Assembly: GCF_010645065.1 (NCBI RefSeq)
Contig: NZ_JAADZW010000005.1
Location: forward strand, 124,001 to 188,000
Reading direction: 5' to 3'
Source of the DNA: Flavobacterium fluviatile
Lineage (GTDB): Bacteria; Bacteroidota; Bacteroidia; Flavobacteriales; Flavobacteriaceae
Length of the DNA: 64,000 nt
The notes under the pieces were generated by a model. It did not search any database and was not told the DNA's origin. It saw nothing but the letters and a program-made list of their open reading frames with translations. This document shows positions 62,821-64,000 of the stretch, piece after piece. Position 1 is the stretch's first letter. Each line of letters begins with the position of its first letter. The translations under genes and the position numbers were made by a program.

Positions 62821-63420
62821 ATGAAAATATTTAATTTGATTTTGGTTGTAATATTATCAGGTTTCTTTATCAGTTCAAAACCCTATTTTAAGGATGAGCC
62901 TAATAGCCTGGAAATAGAAAGAATAAACTTTAGAATTGATGAAATGAAATCAAGGTTTCTGGCTAATTCTAAATACAATTCTAAAATTGCTTTTTTTGTT
63001 GATATGAGAATTCCATCCGGAAAAAATCGTTTTTTCGTTTATGATTTGCAAAATAATAAAATAATAGATCAGGGACTTGTAGCACATGGATGTGGTTCTG
63101 AAACAGGAATTAAAGGTCAGTTGAAATTCAGTAACGTACCCAATTCAAATTCTACTTCATTAGGTAAATATTCCATTGGAAGTAATTATAATGGAATTTT
63201 CGGTAAAGCTTATCGATTACATGGTTTAGAAGAAACTAATAGTAATGCATTCAAAAGAGCTATCGTTTTGCATCATTATTCAGCAGTTCCATATGAAGAA
63301 CAGGATCATTATATCAGTCGCAGTCATGGCTGCCCTATGGTTAATGAACAATTTTTCAAAAGAATTGAAAAAATCATTGATTCTTCAAAATCCAACATCC
63401 TTTTGGATATTTATTATTAA
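62821..63420 (+). CDS. L,D-transpeptidase-like murein protein (YkuD-related)
   Basis: The 199-residue protein has an N-terminal signal (MKIFNLILVVILSGFFI). The catalytic domain pattern is FFVDMRIPSGKNRFFVYDLQ, GLVAHGCGSETGIKG, YRLHGLEE and the active-site motif SRSHGCPMV with Cys171 and His169. This class forms or edits 3-3 crosslinks in peptidoglycan or acts on its tail peptides. It lies 9 bp after porQ and before cmk, probably in one unit. The substrate is inferred from the family. Confidence 0.9.
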   Translation: MKIFNLILVVILSGFFISSKPYFKDEPNSLEIERINFRIDEMKSRFLANSKYNSKIAFFVDMRIPSGKNRFFVYDLQNNKIIDQGLVAHGCGSETGIKGQLKFSNVPNSNSTSLGKYSIGSNYNGIFGKAYRLHGLEETNSNAFKRAIVLHHYSAVPYEEQDHYISRSHGCPMVNEQFFKRIEKIIDSSKSNILLDIYY

Positions 63421-63456
63421 TAAATAATCAAAATTATTTAACTAAAATAACCACCT

Positions 63457-64000
63457 TTGAGAAATATTACCATTGCTATTGACGGCTTTTCATCTACCGG
63501 AAAAAGCACTTTAGCAAAACAACTGGCTAAGGAACTTGCTTATGTTTATGTAGACACCGGAGCAATGTACCGGGCAGTTGCTTTTTTTGCCATGAATAAC
63601 AATTTTATTAAAGCCGATTTTTTTGACAAAAAAGCTTTAATTGATTCACTTCCTAAAATTCAGTTAGAGTTTAAATACAATTCTCATTTAGGTTTTGCAG
63701 AAATGTACCTGAATGGAGAAAATGTCGAAAGACAGATCCGTACTATCGAAGTTTCAAGTTTTGTTAGTAAAGTTGCTGAAGTTTCCGAAGTTCGATCAAA
63801 ATTAGTTGAACAACAACAGGAAATGGGAACCAATAAGGCAATTGTAATGGATGGCAGAGATATTGGAACAGTTGTTTTTCCAACAGCAGAACTCAAAATT
63901 TTTATGACGGCCAGTGCAGAGACGCGTGCACAAAGGCGTTTTGATGAACTGAAGCAAAAAGGTGATGATGTATCTTATGAAGAGGTTTTAAAGAATGTTG
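63457..64000 (+). CDS. cmk: Cytidylate kinase (partial, 3' end outside window)
   Basis: The frame runs from TTG 63457 to the window end (181 codons). TTG gives the expected N-terminus MRNITIAIDGFSSTGKST, with the P-loop GFSSTGKST at residues 10-18, and no ATG fits. Further motifs are YVDTGAMYRAV, MDGRDIGTVVFP and ASAETRAQRRFDEL. The enzyme phosphorylates CMP and dCMP. A non-ATG start may lower its expression, or the annotation of relatives should be compared. Confidence 0.93.
   Translation, partial: MRNITIAIDGFSSTGKSTLAKQLAKELAYVYVDTGAMYRAVAFFAMNNNFIKADFFDKKALIDSLPKIQLEFKYNSHLGFAEMYLNGENVERQIRTIEVSSFVSKVAEVSEVRSKLVEQQQEMGTNKAIVMDGRDIGTVVFPTAELKIFMTASAETRAQRRFDELKQKGDDVSYEEVLKNV

Overview
The window looks like a chromosomal segment of a Bacteroidota bacterium, most likely a Flavobacterium-type member of the Flavobacteriia. 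The DNA is AT-rich, genes start without a clear Shine-Dalgarno sequence, promoters carry the Bacteroidota -7 box TAnnTTTG, and lipoproteins have the C-S-D-D-D type of start after the lipid cysteine. There are type IX secretion (T9SS) parts: PorQ, a PorP/SprF-like protein and a giant cargo with a gliding-type C-terminal sorting domain. No rRNA, tRNA, phage, insertion sequence or CRISPR array was seen.

Layout. (1) 1-5135, minus strand: seven small secreted paralogues of about 134 residues, the first cut by the window edge. Six of them share a 40-bp block placed 90-91 bp upstream of the start codon, five have closely related hairpin terminators and the sixth a weaker one, and two are a fresh 723-bp tandem duplication. 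(2) 5323-12730: housekeeping and metabolic genes, namely an AraC-type regulator, a secreted esterase, a lipoprotein, a TerC-family membrane protein, and two different glutamine synthetases (GSII type and GSIII type) transcribed divergently. (3) 12814-54565: an accessory island of about 42 kb. It holds about 20 mostly unrecognised genes (leucine-rich repeat, TPR, beta-propeller-like, MORN-like, DUF1266 and membrane proteins) and ends with a 2781-residue HYR/FG-GAP surface protein and its PorP/SprF-like partner. (4) 54694-57555, minus strand: a TPR-containing sensor histidine kinase and its NarL/LuxR-type response regulator. (5) 57832-64000: an M48 metalloprotease lipoprotein, folP, a DUF1599 gene, a DoxX/thioredoxin-like BT_3928-type gene, porQ, an L,D-transpeptidase-like gene and the start of cmk.

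The main discovery is in region 3. Seven promoters carry the same 18-bp palindrome, consensus ATCATTATTTATARTGAY (centre TTT or AAA), followed after exactly 21 bp in all seven cases by a TAnnTTTG box. Under usual -7 numbering the palindrome centre falls near -41.5, a typical activator position, and no normal -33 box is visible. The copies split the island into seven cassettes: 13059-16031; 16248-22802; 22875 to about 38394; a decayed cassette near 38558; 40262-43904; 44068-45123; and 45299-54565. The giant surface protein and its outer-membrane partner therefore appear to be members of the same regulon as the unknown TPR/LRR/propeller genes. The adjacent NarL-type two-component system is the most obvious candidate regulator, but that is inference.

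The island also shows cassette turnover: gene remnants at 17543, 28894 and 38558, paralogues created by tandem duplication (34077/35333 and 44068/44461), shared C-terminal TPR tails on different heads (20880 and 23913), and intragenic duplications (19698 and the giant adhesin). Functions of most island proteins cannot be named from the sequence.
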